A DNA stretch of 64,000 bases from the NCBI GenBank assembly GCA_037015955.1, contig CP143548.1:241501-305500 (forward strand), read 5' to 3'. A program made the position numbers and the translations under genes. Positions within the stretch are counted from its first letter, which is position 1. Every line of letters begins with the position of its first letter. Of the stretch, positions 15,220 through 24,055 are shown one piece after another. Origin of the DNA: Lachnospiraceae bacterium JLR.KK008 (GTDB taxonomy: Bacteria; Bacillota; Clostridia; Lachnospirales; Lachnospiraceae). The notes under the pieces were generated by a model. The model had not been told where the DNA came from and did not search any database. It saw only the letters and a program-made list of their open reading frames with translations.

Positions 15220-15626
15220 ACCCTGCATCACCATGCGGAAGGAGCGGAACCGTTGTCAAGGGAACCGTGGAATACCGTAGCCCGACACGTTTTTGGCCGG
15301 GTGAGGATATGCCGCGAAAGTCCCTTGACATAAAGTTCACGGATTACCCTTTTATAAGGAAAAAGGATTATTTCCTTTTTCCTGCCCCCGGCGAGGGCGG
15401 GTTCGGGCAGAGCCCGGAGTAAAAGTTTAGGCCAGGGATGCCTGAGCGGCGGGACACCCTTTTCAGAGGGCGTCCCAAGAGTGGATTAGATTTTTTCAAT
15501 GCGCCAAGGCAAAGTGGTGATCACACGAAATGTCTTATCCATGGCATGGGGTATGGATTGCGTGTAGATGTCCGAAAATCGGGTACTACACAAATTCAAA
15601 ATGTCCTTGACAAGGGGTACAATTTA

Positions 15627-15855
15627 TATTGTGTTTCAATTTTGGCTTCATATCCCTTGTGTACGCCTGCACAAATTCCCCGAAAGTCATATCCAAGTCA
15701 GCCGCTTCTTTCATACGGAAATGATGTTCCCACTCCGTAGCTTCTCTTTTAGTCTTAAAACCTCTCTTGACTTTCCGGCAGTTCTTCCCCGTCCAGTCAT
15801 AATAATGGAACGATACATACCACGTTCCACGCTGTTCATCTTTATATGCCGCCAT
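15627..15855 (-). pseudogene. Integrase N-terminal fragment cut by IS copy A
   Basis: From ATG 15855 (GGAGGG site) about 76 residues match the arm-binding domain of the integrase at 3891: GTWYVSFHYYDWTGKN, KRGFKTKREATEWE and ADLDMTFGEFVQAY. The frame then enters the IS end and stops. The core-binding and catalytic domains are missing, and the flank on the far side of the IS does not continue the gene, so the rest has been deleted rather than merely interrupted. It follows its excisionase, as in the first element. Confidence 0.85.
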
Positions 15856-15867
15856 AATCCGCCCTCC

Positions 15868-16059
15868 TTAGTTCGCCGCCTGCGCCATGCCGTAGAATTT
15901 TTCTTCATAATATTTTCTGCTGACACGTCCGGCGATTGTAATAAAACCCTTTTCTTCCAGTTCCTCATTCATCTGTCGTACTAATTTGTAAGCAAATGGT
16001 TTGGAAACACCCAACTCCTGCGCTACCTCCCCGGCAGTTACAAATAGTTCATTCCTCAT
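15868..16059 (-). CDS. Excisionase-like HTH protein of the second element
   Basis: The 63-residue homologue of the protein at 3690 shares the VAQELxVSKPxAYKL core and GFITIAGRV wing. It has an AAGGAGG site and a perfect-consensus promoter at 16108-16136. It lies 12 bp before the truncated integrase. With no integrase left, it is probably an orphan. Confidence 0.8.
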   Translation of the reverse strand: MRNELFVTAGEVAQELGVSKPFAYKLVRQMNEELEEKGFITIAGRVSRKYYEEKFYGMAQAAN

Positions 16060-16107
16060 TCAATATCCTCCTTTTTGTTTAGCGTTTTTGTTAAGTTCTG
16101 TATTTGA

Positions 16108-16136
16108 ATTATACTTAACATTTCTGTTATTGTCAA
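16108..16136 (-). promoter_or_regulatory. Promoter of the second xis-int module with embedded operator
   Basis: On the minus strand TTGACA (16131-16136), a 17-bp spacer and TATAAT (16108-16113) form a perfect consensus. The spacer reads ATAACAGAAATGTTAAG, similar to the site in the spacer of the first element's xis promoter. CTTAACAAAAACGCTAA further downstream (~16078-16095) corresponds to the second operator at 3603. Confidence 0.75.
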
Positions 16137-16194
16137 TAGCCTATTTGTTAAACTTATCTTTTTTATTAAATTTAGCATTTCTGATAAGTTTTTA

Positions 16195-16223
16195 TTGCTG
16201 TATTATCTGAATTATGCTAGAAT
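16195..16223 (+). promoter_or_regulatory. Promoter of the acetyltransferase-regulator operon
   Basis: TTGCTG (16195-16200), a 17-bp spacer and TAGAAT (16218-16223) lie 32 bp before the first acetyltransferase ATG. It is divergent from the xis promoter. Confidence 0.55.
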
Positions 16224-16254
16224 ATATGGAGAATACAGAATTGAGAGGTCAGCT

Positions 16255-16728
16255 ATGGACGTAACGATACGAAAAATACAAAAACAGGAATATCCGTTAC
16301 TGGATAATTTTCTATATGAAGCAATTTTTGTTCCAGAGGGTATCGAACCTCCACCTAAAACCATCATTACATCTCCAGAATTACAGGTTTATGTTGAGCG
16401 TTTCGGGGAATCCAAAGATGATTGGGGATTAGCAGCAGAGGTTGACGGTAAGATTGTCGGTGCTGTTTGGGTTCGCAGTATGAACGATTACGGACATATA
16501 GATGCTGAAACGCCCTCTTTGGCAATCTCTCTTTATAAAGATTACCGGGGCTTTGGCATTGGAACGGCTATGATGAAAGAAATTCTTGCCCTGCTTAAAT
16601 CACATGGGTACAGTCGGGTTTCTCTTTCTGTTCAAAAAGCCAATTATGCGGCAAAGATGTATTTAAAGATTGGTTTTGAGATTGTAAAGGAGAACGAGGA
16701 AGAATATATTATGGTGTACTACCTATAA
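16255..16728 (+). CDS. GNAT N-acetyltransferase 1
   Basis: The 157-residue GNAT protein has the acetyl-CoA loop as YKDYRGFGIGTAMMKEIL (~98-115) and the late SLSVQKANYAAKMYLKIGFEIV motif. The start was set at ATG 16255 (GAGAGGTC site). The first gene of an operon with a second acetyltransferase and an XRE regulator, it takes the place that the PNPOx-like gene has beside the first element's repressor, so it is probably element cargo. The substrate is unknown; small-molecule detoxification or protein acetylation are both possible. Confidence 0.88.
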   Translation: MDVTIRKIQKQEYPLLDNFLYEAIFVPEGIEPPPKTIITSPELQVYVERFGESKDDWGLAAEVDGKIVGAVWVRSMNDYGHIDAETPSLAISLYKDYRGFGIGTAMMKEILALLKSHGYSRVSLSVQKANYAAKMYLKIGFEIVKENEEEYIMVYYL

Positions 16729-16766
16729 CAAATTTATAAATAAATTGGAGAAAGGACATTCCATTT

Positions 16767-17273
16767 ATGAGAATCCGACCATATATACCAAGCAAAGATT
16801 ACGAATATGTATCAAAATGGATTGATGACGAAAGAACTCATGCTTTTTGGTGTGCAAATCTTTTGCCCTACCCCATGACACAAAAATCTTTCCATGATTT
16901 ATTAGAGAAAAATGCAATGGACTGGACGGACAGTGCTTATGTCGCAACAGAAAACAGCGGACAGGCAGTAGGCTTCTTCTGTTATTCTGTCAATACAGCA
17001 GACAATATCGGTTTTCTTAAATTTGTTATTGTTGATAAAACTAAACGTGGAAAAGGTTACGGAAAAGAAATGCTGAATCTAACTCTGCAATACGCTTTTC
17101 AGATAAGTGGAGCAAAAGCGGTTCAACTAAATGTTTTCAATGAAAACACATTAGCGAAACAATGTTATGAAAAAATCGGCTTTGTTGAAAGAAAGATTGA
17201 TAAAGATGTATTTGCATATAAAGACGAGTTGTGGAGCAGATGCAACATGATAATTTCAAAACAATCATTCTAA
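16767..17273 (+). CDS. GNAT N-acetyltransferase 2
   Basis: The 168-residue GNAT (RimJ/RimL-like) protein has the CoA-binding loop KTKRGKGYGKEMLNL (~92-106) and NVFNENTLAKQCYEKIGF (~130-147). It follows the first acetyltransferase with an AAAGGA site and is followed 16 bp later by the XRE gene. The two acetyltransferases share little sequence beyond the fold. The substrate is unknown. Confidence 0.88.
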   Translation: MRIRPYIPSKDYEYVSKWIDDERTHAFWCANLLPYPMTQKSFHDLLEKNAMDWTDSAYVATENSGQAVGFFCYSVNTADNIGFLKFVIVDKTKRGKGYGKEMLNLTLQYAFQISGAKAVQLNVFNENTLAKQCYEKIGFVERKIDKDVFAYKDELWSRCNMIISKQSF

Positions 17274-17289
17274 TTTTCAGAAAGGAAAC

Positions 17290-17865
17290 ATGACTATGGT
17301 ATTAGGAGAACGGATAAAGAGAATACGCACGTTCCGGGGCTTGACACAGCGTGAACTAGGCTTGAAATTGGGATATGAGGAACGCAATGCTGATGTTCGT
17401 ATCGCACAATATGAATCCGGCTATCGTGTTCCCAAAAACAACACTTTAATGGAAATGGCAAAGATACTGAACGTCAATTATATTCACTTTATTGGTGTTA
17501 CCCCCGGTTGCGCCGAGGATATTATGCTCACATTCCTTTGGCTTGATGAAGACGACCGCAGCACGATCCATTTATTTCAGCTTGTCCGTAATCCCGGCAA
17601 ATGCAACGCTTCTGATGATAAGTCGGTGCGTTACTATGACAATGATGACTGGCCTGCTCATGCTCCAGTGGGTATGTGGCTAGAGTACGGTTTAGTCAAT
17701 GATTTCATGCGAGAGTGGTGTCTGCGGAAAGAGCAGCTAAAAAGCGGAGAGATTTCAGAGGACGAGTATTTTGAATGGAAAATCAACTGGCCTGCTACAA
17801 GTAGCAGTGTTGATGAAAAAGGGAATGACAAGAAAAATAATAGTTATAAATGGAGAAAACCATAA
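17290..17865 (+). CDS. XRE-family regulator of the second element
   Basis: The 191-residue protein is a homologue of the repressor at 2935 (LGERIKRIRTFRGLTQRELG, then ADVRIAQYESGYRVPK), with a different C-terminal region ending in a charged tail. It lies at the end of the operon that is divergent from the second excisionase. The conserved sites in the 16.1-kb promoters suggest that it represses xis. It is intact although the integrase is gone, so it may act on related elements in trans. Confidence 0.85.
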   Translation: MTMVLGERIKRIRTFRGLTQRELGLKLGYEERNADVRIAQYESGYRVPKNNTLMEMAKILNVNYIHFIGVTPGCAEDIMLTFLWLDEDDRSTIHLFQLVRNPGKCNASDDKSVRYYDNDDWPAHAPVGMWLEYGLVNDFMREWCLRKEQLKSGEISEDEYFEWKINWPATSSSVDEKGNDKKNNSYKWRKP

Positions 17866-18009
17866 TGTCAAAACGCAAATATATAAACGCATTAGCTAAA
17901 CATTTTTGCAACTCACTTCATATCGCTTCATATGACCTAAAAAAATGTATATGGTTATGGGTTATTTATATAAAACACATTATAATCCAAAAGAAGTATG
18001 AACCCAAAG
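17866..18009 (+). pseudogene. Small ORF truncated by IS copy B
   Basis: An ATG directly at the end of the XRE gene opens a frame of ~48 residues (MSKRKYINALAKHFCNSLHI at its start) that runs into the IS and stops inside it. It is not recognised. It may be the start of a lost element gene or chance sequence. Confidence 0.3.
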
Positions 18010-18416
18010 TAAATTGTACCCCTTGTCAAGGACATTTTGAATTTGTGTAGTACCCGATTTTCGGACATCTACACGCAATCCATACCCCATGCCATGGATA
18101 AGACATTTCGTGTGATCACCACTTTGCCTTGGCGCATTGAAAAAATCTAATCCACTCTTGGGACGCCCTCTGAAAAGGGTGTCCCGCCGCTCAGGCATCC
18201 CTGGCCTAAACTTTTACTCCGGGCTCTGCCCGAACCCGCCCTCGCCGGGGGCAGGAAAAAGGAAATAATCCTTTTTCCTTATAAAAGGGTAATCCGTGAA
18301 CTTTATGTCAAGGGACTTTCGCGGCATATCCTCACCCGGCCAAAAACGTGTCGGGCTACGGTATTCCACGGTTCCCTTGACAACGGTTCCGCTCCTTCCG
18401 CATGGTGATGCAGGGT

Positions 18417-19433
18417 TTAATTGTTTTCGGTTTTCTTGTCGGCTGCGTGAATGCCCAACTCTTCCGGCTGCTTCTCATATGCTGGTGGCGCCGGTGTGTT
18501 TGGGACATCCAGTGGGCAGATCCCACTTGTGACGAACTGATAGTATTCATTTGGCGATAGTTTTGCCAGGTGCCACTGGTAACGCTGCTTATTGTAATAG
18601 TCCATGTAATCGTCCACGACCACCTTGACATCTCCATAGCAGGAACAGGCCGCGATCTTGTCTTTTATGTGGTCTTTCATATGGCCGAAGAAGCTTTCCT
18701 GCGGCGAATTGTCCCAGCAGTTGCCCTTGCGTGACATGGACTGCCTGAGCCCTTTGTCCTGCACGATATCAATAAACTTGTGGCTTGTATAATGGCATCC
18801 CTGGTCGCTGTGGATGACCGTCTCGGCATGGAGCGAGATACCATGCCTTTTGATAAGCTGCTCTACTGTTTCCAGGACGAAGTCCACTTCCAATGACGGG
18901 CTGAGGACATACGACAGGATCTGCTTCGTGAATGCGTCCAGCATGGTCGACAGGTAGGCGAACGTCCCATTGTATGGAAGGTACGTGATGTCCGTCAGCA
19001 GCACCATCCGCGGGCCGTAGCATTCAAACTCGCGTCGCAGCAGGTTGTCCGCTACGCTGCTGGTCTTCAGGGTCCTGGCCATCCTTCGGTAGGGGTTTGC
19101 CTTGCGAACAGGGCATGACAGGTTGTATTTGTCCATGAGCCTCCGTATTTTTTTGAGGTTCATGATGACCGGGGGGTTCATATGGAGGAGGGCCATATAT
19201 ATGCCTTTTGCCCTTTTGGAATAGCCACGCATACGATAGGCTTCCAGTACCAGGTCAAAATCCTCACGGTCCCTCTGCTCCTGCGCTTCCCTGATGGGTG
19301 CAGCCTTGAGCCAGGCGTAGTATCCGCTCCGGGATACGCCAGCCATGGAGCATAAGGAGCTGACTGACAGGGAGTTGCCTGCGGCCTGTAGGGTTTCCTG
19401 GATGATCTCATAGGCGCAAGAGGATCCATTCAT
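18417..19433 (-). CDS. IS3-family transposase OrfB (DDE), copy B
   Basis: The 338-residue protein is identical to the OrfB of copy A (14203-15219), with an intact DDE triad (LLTDITYL, HSDQGCHY, SPQESFF). Identity over the full length suggests recent duplication or gene conversion between the two copies. Confidence 0.93.
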   Translation of the reverse strand: MNGSSCAYEIIQETLQAAGNSLSVSSLCSMAGVSRSGYYAWLKAAPIREAQEQRDREDFDLVLEAYRMRGYSKRAKGIYMALLHMNPPVIMNLKKIRRLMDKYNLSCPVRKANPYRRMARTLKTSSVADNLLRREFECYGPRMVLLTDITYLPYNGTFAYLSTMLDAFTKQILSYVLSPSLEVDFVLETVEQLIKRHGISLHAETVIHSDQGCHYTSHKFIDIVQDKGLRQSMSRKGNCWDNSPQESFFGHMKDHIKDKIAACSCYGDVKVVVDDYMDYYNKQRYQWHLAKLSPNEYYQFVTSGICPLDVPNTPAPPAYEKQPEELGIHAADKKTENN

Positions 19434-19444
19434 CAGCAGTGCAC

Positions 19445-19855
19445 CTACCTTCCTGTATTCCTGATTGAGGAAATTTTTTTTAGGAACTCCATTTCCTGCT
19501 TCAGGTAATCGACTTCATGCCGGAGCTGTTTCAGTTCGTCATCGCCGGACGGATGGCCTTCCAGGGCATTTCCCCCATTGCTGCGGCTGCTGTAGCCCTC
19601 GCGGAATCCCCCGTGCCTTTTGAATTCCTCGCGTATGTGCTGCGGGATGCTAAAGAAACGCCTCTCGCCGATCAATCCAACGCTGAACCCGTGGTCTTCG
19701 AGGATCTTCCTGGGTGTTCCACCGGCCCTGCAGGCTTCCATGAATAGTTCTTTGAACTCCCTTGTGAGGGAAAGGCGCGTGGCCGTGACGCTATAAACAT
19801 ATGGATTCTGGCGCAGCTTTTGCTGCTGCTCTTCGGTAAACTGTTTCCTGCTCAT
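19445..19855 (-). CDS. IS3-family transposase OrfA, copy B
   Basis: The 136-residue protein is identical to OrfA of copy A, including the A8 slippery run near its 3' end that would allow the -1 frameshift into OrfB. Confidence 0.9.
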   Translation of the reverse strand: MSRKQFTEEQQQKLRQNPYVYSVTATRLSLTREFKELFMEACRAGGTPRKILEDHGFSVGLIGERRFFSIPQHIREEFKRHGGFREGYSSRSNGGNALEGHPSGDDELKQLRHEVDYLKQEMEFLKKISSIRNTGR

Positions 19856-20045
19856 GGCATCCTCCTTCTGTATCTACTATACCATGCCAGAGCAAGAGAC
19901 TGTCCAATTTAAAGGGTAGGATTCGTGCTGATGTCCAAGGAAGCGGGATCAATTAGTGTGACTGTCCAATCTGTCGGAACCGACTTGACGATATGCCTAA
20001 GATGAGGGGACTACACTAATTAGATTGTCCACGCTTATGGGTACA

Positions 20046-20411
20046 TTATAGGTCTCCTTCCCACAGATACTTTGCACCATCCAGCAGGTCAATAATAGCT
20101 GTCAGCATATTGGTGTATTCAGTCTGTAATTCCTTAATGGATTCCAAAGAAGGAAGCGCATCAGGAGTAACATCGTTTGCGGTAAATTCTTTTTGCATTT
20201 TAAGTAATTGCAGATACAGCGCATTGACAGTCTGTACTAAAGGATATATGGTTTCTTTCTTACCGACAACGCAGATGCGGTTGTAAATGCAGGAACGGAC
20301 AAAGTAATCTTTTTTCATCATTCCACTGGCAAGAATGCGAGCTTCGATTTGTTTTCGTTCGGCATCGGTGATTCTGAAACTAATGGTTGGATTTTTATGT
20401 TTGTTGCTCAT
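20046..20411 (-). CDS. MobC-like relaxosome protein of a further element
   Basis: The 121-residue protein has a ribbon-helix-helix N-terminus (NPTISFRITDAERKQIEARI, then MMKKDYFVRSCIY) and a helical C-terminus, like the protein at 4972. It has an AAAGGAG site. Its stop codon TAA is formed by the TATAA at the IS end, so its C-terminus may be altered by a few residues. It lies downstream of an integrase tail on the same strand, the same order as in the intact element. No relaxase remains next to it. Confidence 0.65.
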   Translation of the reverse strand: MSNKHKNPTISFRITDAERKQIEARILASGMMKKDYFVRSCIYNRICVVGKKETIYPLVQTVNALYLQLLKMQKEFTANDVTPDALPSLESIKELQTEYTNMLTAIIDLLDGAKYLWEGDL

Positions 20412-20756
20412 AGCAGTGCTCCTTTCGCTTTGACAGTGGCAACGGGTGTAATAGATAGCCTGACAGCCACATGGATTTATTTGTTGTAAGTAATAAAAAA
20501 GTAGATTATATCAAGCCGATGGAAAATTATCGGTGCAGATACTGCAACTAATTTGCTACTGAAAACTTTGAAAACGATGCGAAAAGAGTAATATTTGGCG
20601 AAATAGATGTATCTGAAACGTAGGAAATATCAGCATTTGAGAGTTGCTGATAAAAACTTCGGGAAGAGTTTGAGTAGTCTGAGGTGAGCCGTGGAGCCAG
20701 TAAAATCAAGGCTTTGCAGCTTTTTTTCTCATTTTATTGCATTACGATTGCATTTT
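20412..20756. other. Non-coding gap in an element remnant
   Basis: This 345-bp stretch lies between the mobC-like gene and the integrase tail. In the intact element the two genes nearly touch, so it is extra sequence. I see no gene, terminator or recognisable repeat in it. Confidence 0.4.
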
Positions 20757-21190
20757 TTATTTTACTTCTTTGTGATAGGCTGCGGTGTGCTGGTTGCTCG
20801 TATAGTCTGCAACGCTTTGCGTGGCAGGCGTATATTGCAGTATCCCGGTCAGCTTATTGGCAACTTCAAGATTGGTGTTAGGATACAGATGACCATAGGT
20901 TCCCAGGGTTGTCTGTATTTTTTCATGCCCCAGACGCTCTTTGATCAACAGGGGATTTTCGCCCATGCTGATGAGCAGGGAGGCATGGGAATGCCTCAGT
21001 GCATGGATTTTAATGCGGTGTACACCGGCAAGCACGGCAAGTTTTTCCAGTGCCCGTGGCAGGGTATGCTTGCTGGTTGGTATGCCGTTGTAGCTTAACA
21101 CATAGTCACAGTTTTTCAGTACCTTTTTCTGGACTTCCTGCCATGCCTTCAGTTCCCTTATGGTATCCTTGTTGAGCTGGTATAATAAAG
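20757..21190 (-). pseudogene. Integrase C-terminal fragment cut by a degenerate IS
   Basis: About 145 residues of a tyrosine integrase catalytic domain remain: HALRHSHASLLISMGENPLL (H-x-x-R box), ERLGHEKIQTT and TYGHLYPN with the nucleophile Tyr. The first catalytic Arg and all N-terminal domains are missing, cut at the IS boundary at 21191, and the sequence beyond the IS does not continue the gene. It is a different lineage from the integrase fragment at 15.6-15.9 kb. Confidence 0.85.
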
Positions 21191-22350
21191 TTGTAACACC
21201 GAACCGGAAATAAATGATACATTTATACACGGGAGGAGAGACAACTGCTTATGGCAAATACAAATAAAAAGTATGAACCAGAATTTAAAAGAAAAATAGC
21301 CCGTCTTTATCTGGAAGGCGGAAGAACCATCGAAAGTATTAACAAGGAATACCATCTGGGTGACGGTACTATGCGTATCTGGGCACGCAAGTACCAGGAA
21401 GAATGCGCAGACAGCCCAACACAAAAAGAAGAATTGGATACCCTGGCAGAGATCAGGCGGTTGAAAAAAGAATTGGAAGACAACGGCATCAGGGTGAATT
21501 TGGTGTCCGCCGGCTGTTGAGGCGTTTCAAGCTGTGCCCAAACGGCTATTATAACTATTTAAAACACAGGAAGGCAGGTACCAAGCCGGCCGGGAAAAAG
21601 CATTTAATGCCATCGTGGATATTTACCGTACCTATTCAGGACGTCCGGGATACCGTATGATGCGTGTATTCCTGGAACGCCGCAATATTACCTTAAGCGC
21701 AGTGAATGTCCATAAATACATGAAGGAGCTGGGGCTTAAGTCTGTTGTGGCACCCAGAAAACCCCATTATGTAAAAGGAGAATGTTATAAAAAATTGGAG
21801 AATCTTCTGGAACAAAAATTTGAAGCGCAACGGCCAAACCAAAAATGGTGTACAGATTTTACATACTTATATTTAAAAGAAGGGGAAAAGCGGTATAACT
21901 GCAGCGTGATTGATTTATATGCCAAATCGGTAGTTGCAACTAAAAACAGCAGCCGTATAGATGCCAAACTGGCAATTGATACATTAAAACTGGCGATGGA
22001 AAGGAAGGTCATAAAGGAAGGGCTGATCCTTCACAGCGATCGGGGTTGCCAATACACATCCAGGATTTTTACGGAATACTGCGAAGGGAATGGGATTGTC
22101 CAAAGCATGAGCAGAGCGGGCTGCCCATATGACAATGCACCAATGGAAAGTTTTTATGGAACATTGAAAGCGGAATTGATAAGACAAAACGAGTTTACAG
22201 ATGATGAGCATTTGAATGAAGCAATCATGGAATATTCCTATGTGTGGTATAACCATATGCGTAGGCATTCGAGTAATGGTTACATGACGCCGTTTGAAAG
22301 ACGAAACAGTGATACAAATAAACCATAAATTTTCCGGATCAGTGTTACAA
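21191..22350 (+). mobile_element. Degenerate IS3-family element
   Basis: The element is ~1160 bp with imperfect ends: TTGTAACACCGAACCGGAAA at 21191 and its near inverse (ending GTGTTACAA) at 22350. The flanks do not form a clear target duplication. It is unrelated in sequence to the IS at 13.6 and 18.0 kb and has damaged transposase genes. Confidence 0.85.
21251..22328 (+). pseudogene. IS3-family transposase, deleted and frameshifted
   Basis: OrfA begins at 21251 (KYEPEFKRKIARLYLEGGRT, HTH) but after ~77 residues it breaks off at KKELED. The next sequence, in another frame, is already inside OrfB (EFGVRRLLRRFKLCPNGYYN), so the OrfA end and OrfB start are deleted. A second frame change follows at ~21570, after which the catalytic core is open to 22328 with TDFTYLYLKEG, HSDRGCQYTS and PMESFYGTLK (DDE). 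The element cannot make its own transposase. Confidence 0.85.
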
Positions 22351-22688
22351 AAATGCTTGACCAGCTCAATGATAAATCGTTTCATGCGCGGATACGCGTG
22401 AGAGGAAATAAGAACGACTGTATGCAGGACAGCGGTTTATGTGGTAATATAAAGGCGGGGAACACAGCGCAAAATGATCTTGCAGAATGGGCAGTCCTGC
22501 AGTTACGGCAGGATCAGAGGGAAGCAGAGAAAGCAGCAGATTACACGGAAGCAGCGGGCGAGAAAGCACAGGGCGGACAGAATAATTACGGACAATATAA
22601 GGTTGTGCGCAGATGGGAGAAAGTCGGTGAAGAAATGCCAGATAATCTACATAGGCGTAAGGGAAATGAGAAAGCGAGGGGAACAAAA
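22351..22688. other. Leader region before the tautomerase gene
   Basis: This 338-bp stretch between the IS and the tautomerase ATG is open in one frame but has no recognisable protein or good start. It contains neither the missing integrase part nor a clear terminator. It is probably untranslated or decayed sequence. Confidence 0.35.
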
Positions 22689-22898
22689 ATGCCATATATT
22701 ACAGTAGAAAGCGGAGTATTATCAGATGAGCAGAAAGAAGAGTTGATCAGGCGCCTGACGGAAGTGTCTTCCGAGATTATGAAAGTGCCGCAGGAATTTT
22801 TTGTCACTACGATCAAGGAACTGCCGGATCAGAATTTTGGCATTGGCGGCAAGACGATCGATAAAGTGAAAGCGGAGTACAGGAAGAAGCATTCATAG
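22689..22898 (+). CDS. 4-oxalocrotonate tautomerase family protein
   Basis: The 69-residue protein starts MPYITVESG, so Pro1 becomes the catalytic N-terminal base after Met removal. The length and a later KELPDQNFGIGG loop fit the small tautomerases that form hexamers. The ATG at 22689 has a GAGGGG site; a much longer in-frame extension to 22353 would bury Pro1 and was discarded. The physiological substrate is unknown in species without an aromatic degradation pathway. Confidence 0.85.
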   Translation: MPYITVESGVLSDEQKEELIRRLTEVSSEIMKVPQEFFVTTIKELPDQNFGIGGKTIDKVKAEYRKKHS

Positions 22899-22935
22899 CT
22901 TTTATTATATGACTGCCGTCCATAACCCCGCCCTG

Positions 22936-23700
22936 TCATAGGGCGAGGCCGCATTCAAAAGCGAGGACCATATATTTCTCTGCGTCAGAGAGACCATAGG
23001 AACACAGATCTCTGATCTCCCATATATCGGAACTGAGGCTATCAGCTCCATATAAAAACTGAATCAATGGGAGGTGTCTGTATCTGGCAACAGCCAGCAT
23101 AGAGGCGCATTCCATTTCCACGGCAAGGCAGCCTTCTTCCTTGCGCTCTTTGATGGCGGAGAGTGTTTCTCTGTAGATCGCGTCCGATGTCCATGTTTTG
23201 CCTTTTACATAGGAGTAGCCACAGGCTGTCAAAACGGATTCCAATATCCGGACGGAGCGGGTGTCCATGGGGACTTCCGCTGAAGGAGCCATATAATGAT
23301 AACTTGTGCCCTCATCGCGAATCGCGGAAACAGGGACGATGATATGATCCTTTACTTTCTCGTCGTCGAGGACGCCGCAGGAGCCGAACAATACAAACTT
23401 TTTTGCACCCATGGCGATGATTTCCTCGAAACAGGAAACGCAGGCGGGCGCGCCTACCATAGAGCGATAGAAAGCGATCGGCGTATTCTTATAATTGATC
23501 TGATAGACCGGCAGGACACCGTTTGCAGAGCTAAGTTCTGCTATTTTCTTCGTACCGTCCAGGGAACAAAATTTCTGAATGATCGGTTCGGAAAAGGTGG
23601 AGACACAGATTGCCGGAAAATTGTCTATCTTTTTTGTGGTGTCGGCAGGGCTGAATAAGGCCGGTTCGGAAATTTCAGTTCGTTGAAAGATTGTTTGCAT
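22936..23700 (-). CDS. Nucleoside phosphorylase (uridine phosphorylase-like)
   Basis: The ~254-residue protein has the NP-I family pattern: FVLFGSCGVLDD (phosphate/ribose region), TSDAIYRET, and VEMECASMLAVARYRHLPLIQFLYGAD near the C-terminus, where the M-E-C stretch contacts the ribose. It should cleave a nucleoside with phosphate to a base and ribose-1-phosphate; the base cannot be told safely. The start at 23700 was chosen for its GAGGTG site. It is a single gene, convergent with the tautomerase. Confidence 0.88.
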   Translation of the reverse strand: MQTIFQRTEISEPALFSPADTTKKIDNFPAICVSTFSEPIIQKFCSLDGTKKIAELSSANGVLPVYQINYKNTPIAFYRSMVGAPACVSCFEEIIAMGAKKFVLFGSCGVLDDEKVKDHIIVPVSAIRDEGTSYHYMAPSAEVPMDTRSVRILESVLTACGYSYVKGKTWTSDAIYRETLSAIKERKEEGCLAVEMECASMLAVARYRHLPLIQFLYGADSLSSDIWEIRDLCSYGLSDAEKYMVLAFECGLAL

Positions 23701-24055
23701 GTTTATACACCTCAATACGGTCAATTTAACGTTGTCTTATTCTATATTCTGACATATCGTAAACAATTACGCAATGATATTTTATAGCTCCGGGCACAGG
23801 TTGATGAGAGATGCGGTTTCTGACCGCCGTGATTGTTGCCGGGTTTCCATATGCAGCGATAAATGAGTCTTTCACGACAGAGTGGAGGACCTTTTTTCTT
23901 GGGGAGGATGAGGTGACGGAGAGTTCCGCTTGGATCTGGCCTGAAAACCGCAAGAATTATGAAACGAAAGACATCTGTTTCTGGTATCATAGTTGATATT
24001 CTATGCAAGAAGGCTGTTGATGAGGCATTTATGTGAGGGAAAGGGGGATCAGGCA
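23701..24055. other. Intergenic region between divergent genes
   Basis: This 355-bp stretch separates the nucleoside phosphorylase (leftward) from the AraC-GNAT gene (rightward). Short frames exist on both strands but none has a good start or known domain. Promoters for both genes must lie here; none is clear enough to mark. Confidence 0.4.

Larger units (their letters stand above)
13586..15626 (+). mobile_element. IS3-family insertion sequence, copy A
   Basis: The element is 2041 bp with two overlapping-type transposase frames and a long 3' non-coding tail (15220-15621). The ends, TGTACCCATAAGCGTGGAC at 13591 and the reverse of TGTACCCCTTGTCAAGGAC at 15621, are imperfect inverted repeats. 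The inverted copy at 18010-20050 is the same length and reads the same in every part compared, including the outer TATAA and ATTTA bases, so these may belong to the element; otherwise it is 13591-15621. No target duplication is seen. The tail holds a hairpin AGGAAAAAGGA-ttat-TTCCTTTTTCCT at ~15357 that could be a terminator. Confidence 0.9.
18010..20050 (-). mobile_element. IS3-family insertion sequence, copy B (inverted)
   Basis: The inverted copy of the element at 13586-15626 has the same length, the same transposase proteins and the same outer five bases at each end. Together the copies form ~2-kb inverted repeats around a 2.4-kb segment. Its right end (plus-strand coordinates) supplies the stop codon of the mobC-like gene at 20046. 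If the outer five bases are not part of the element, its limits are 18015-20045. Confidence 0.9.

Noticed and set aside
15104-15340. Additional genes in the other frames of the IS copies (also at 14207-14458, 14999-15280 and mirrored in copy B)
   Set aside because: They lie antisense to or in alternative frames of OrfB or in the non-coding tail, and have no starts or domains.
22353-22688. Long N-terminal extension of the tautomerase
   Set aside because: The enzyme needs Pro1 exposed after Met; the extension has no domain and a good ribosome binding site precedes the ATG at 22689.
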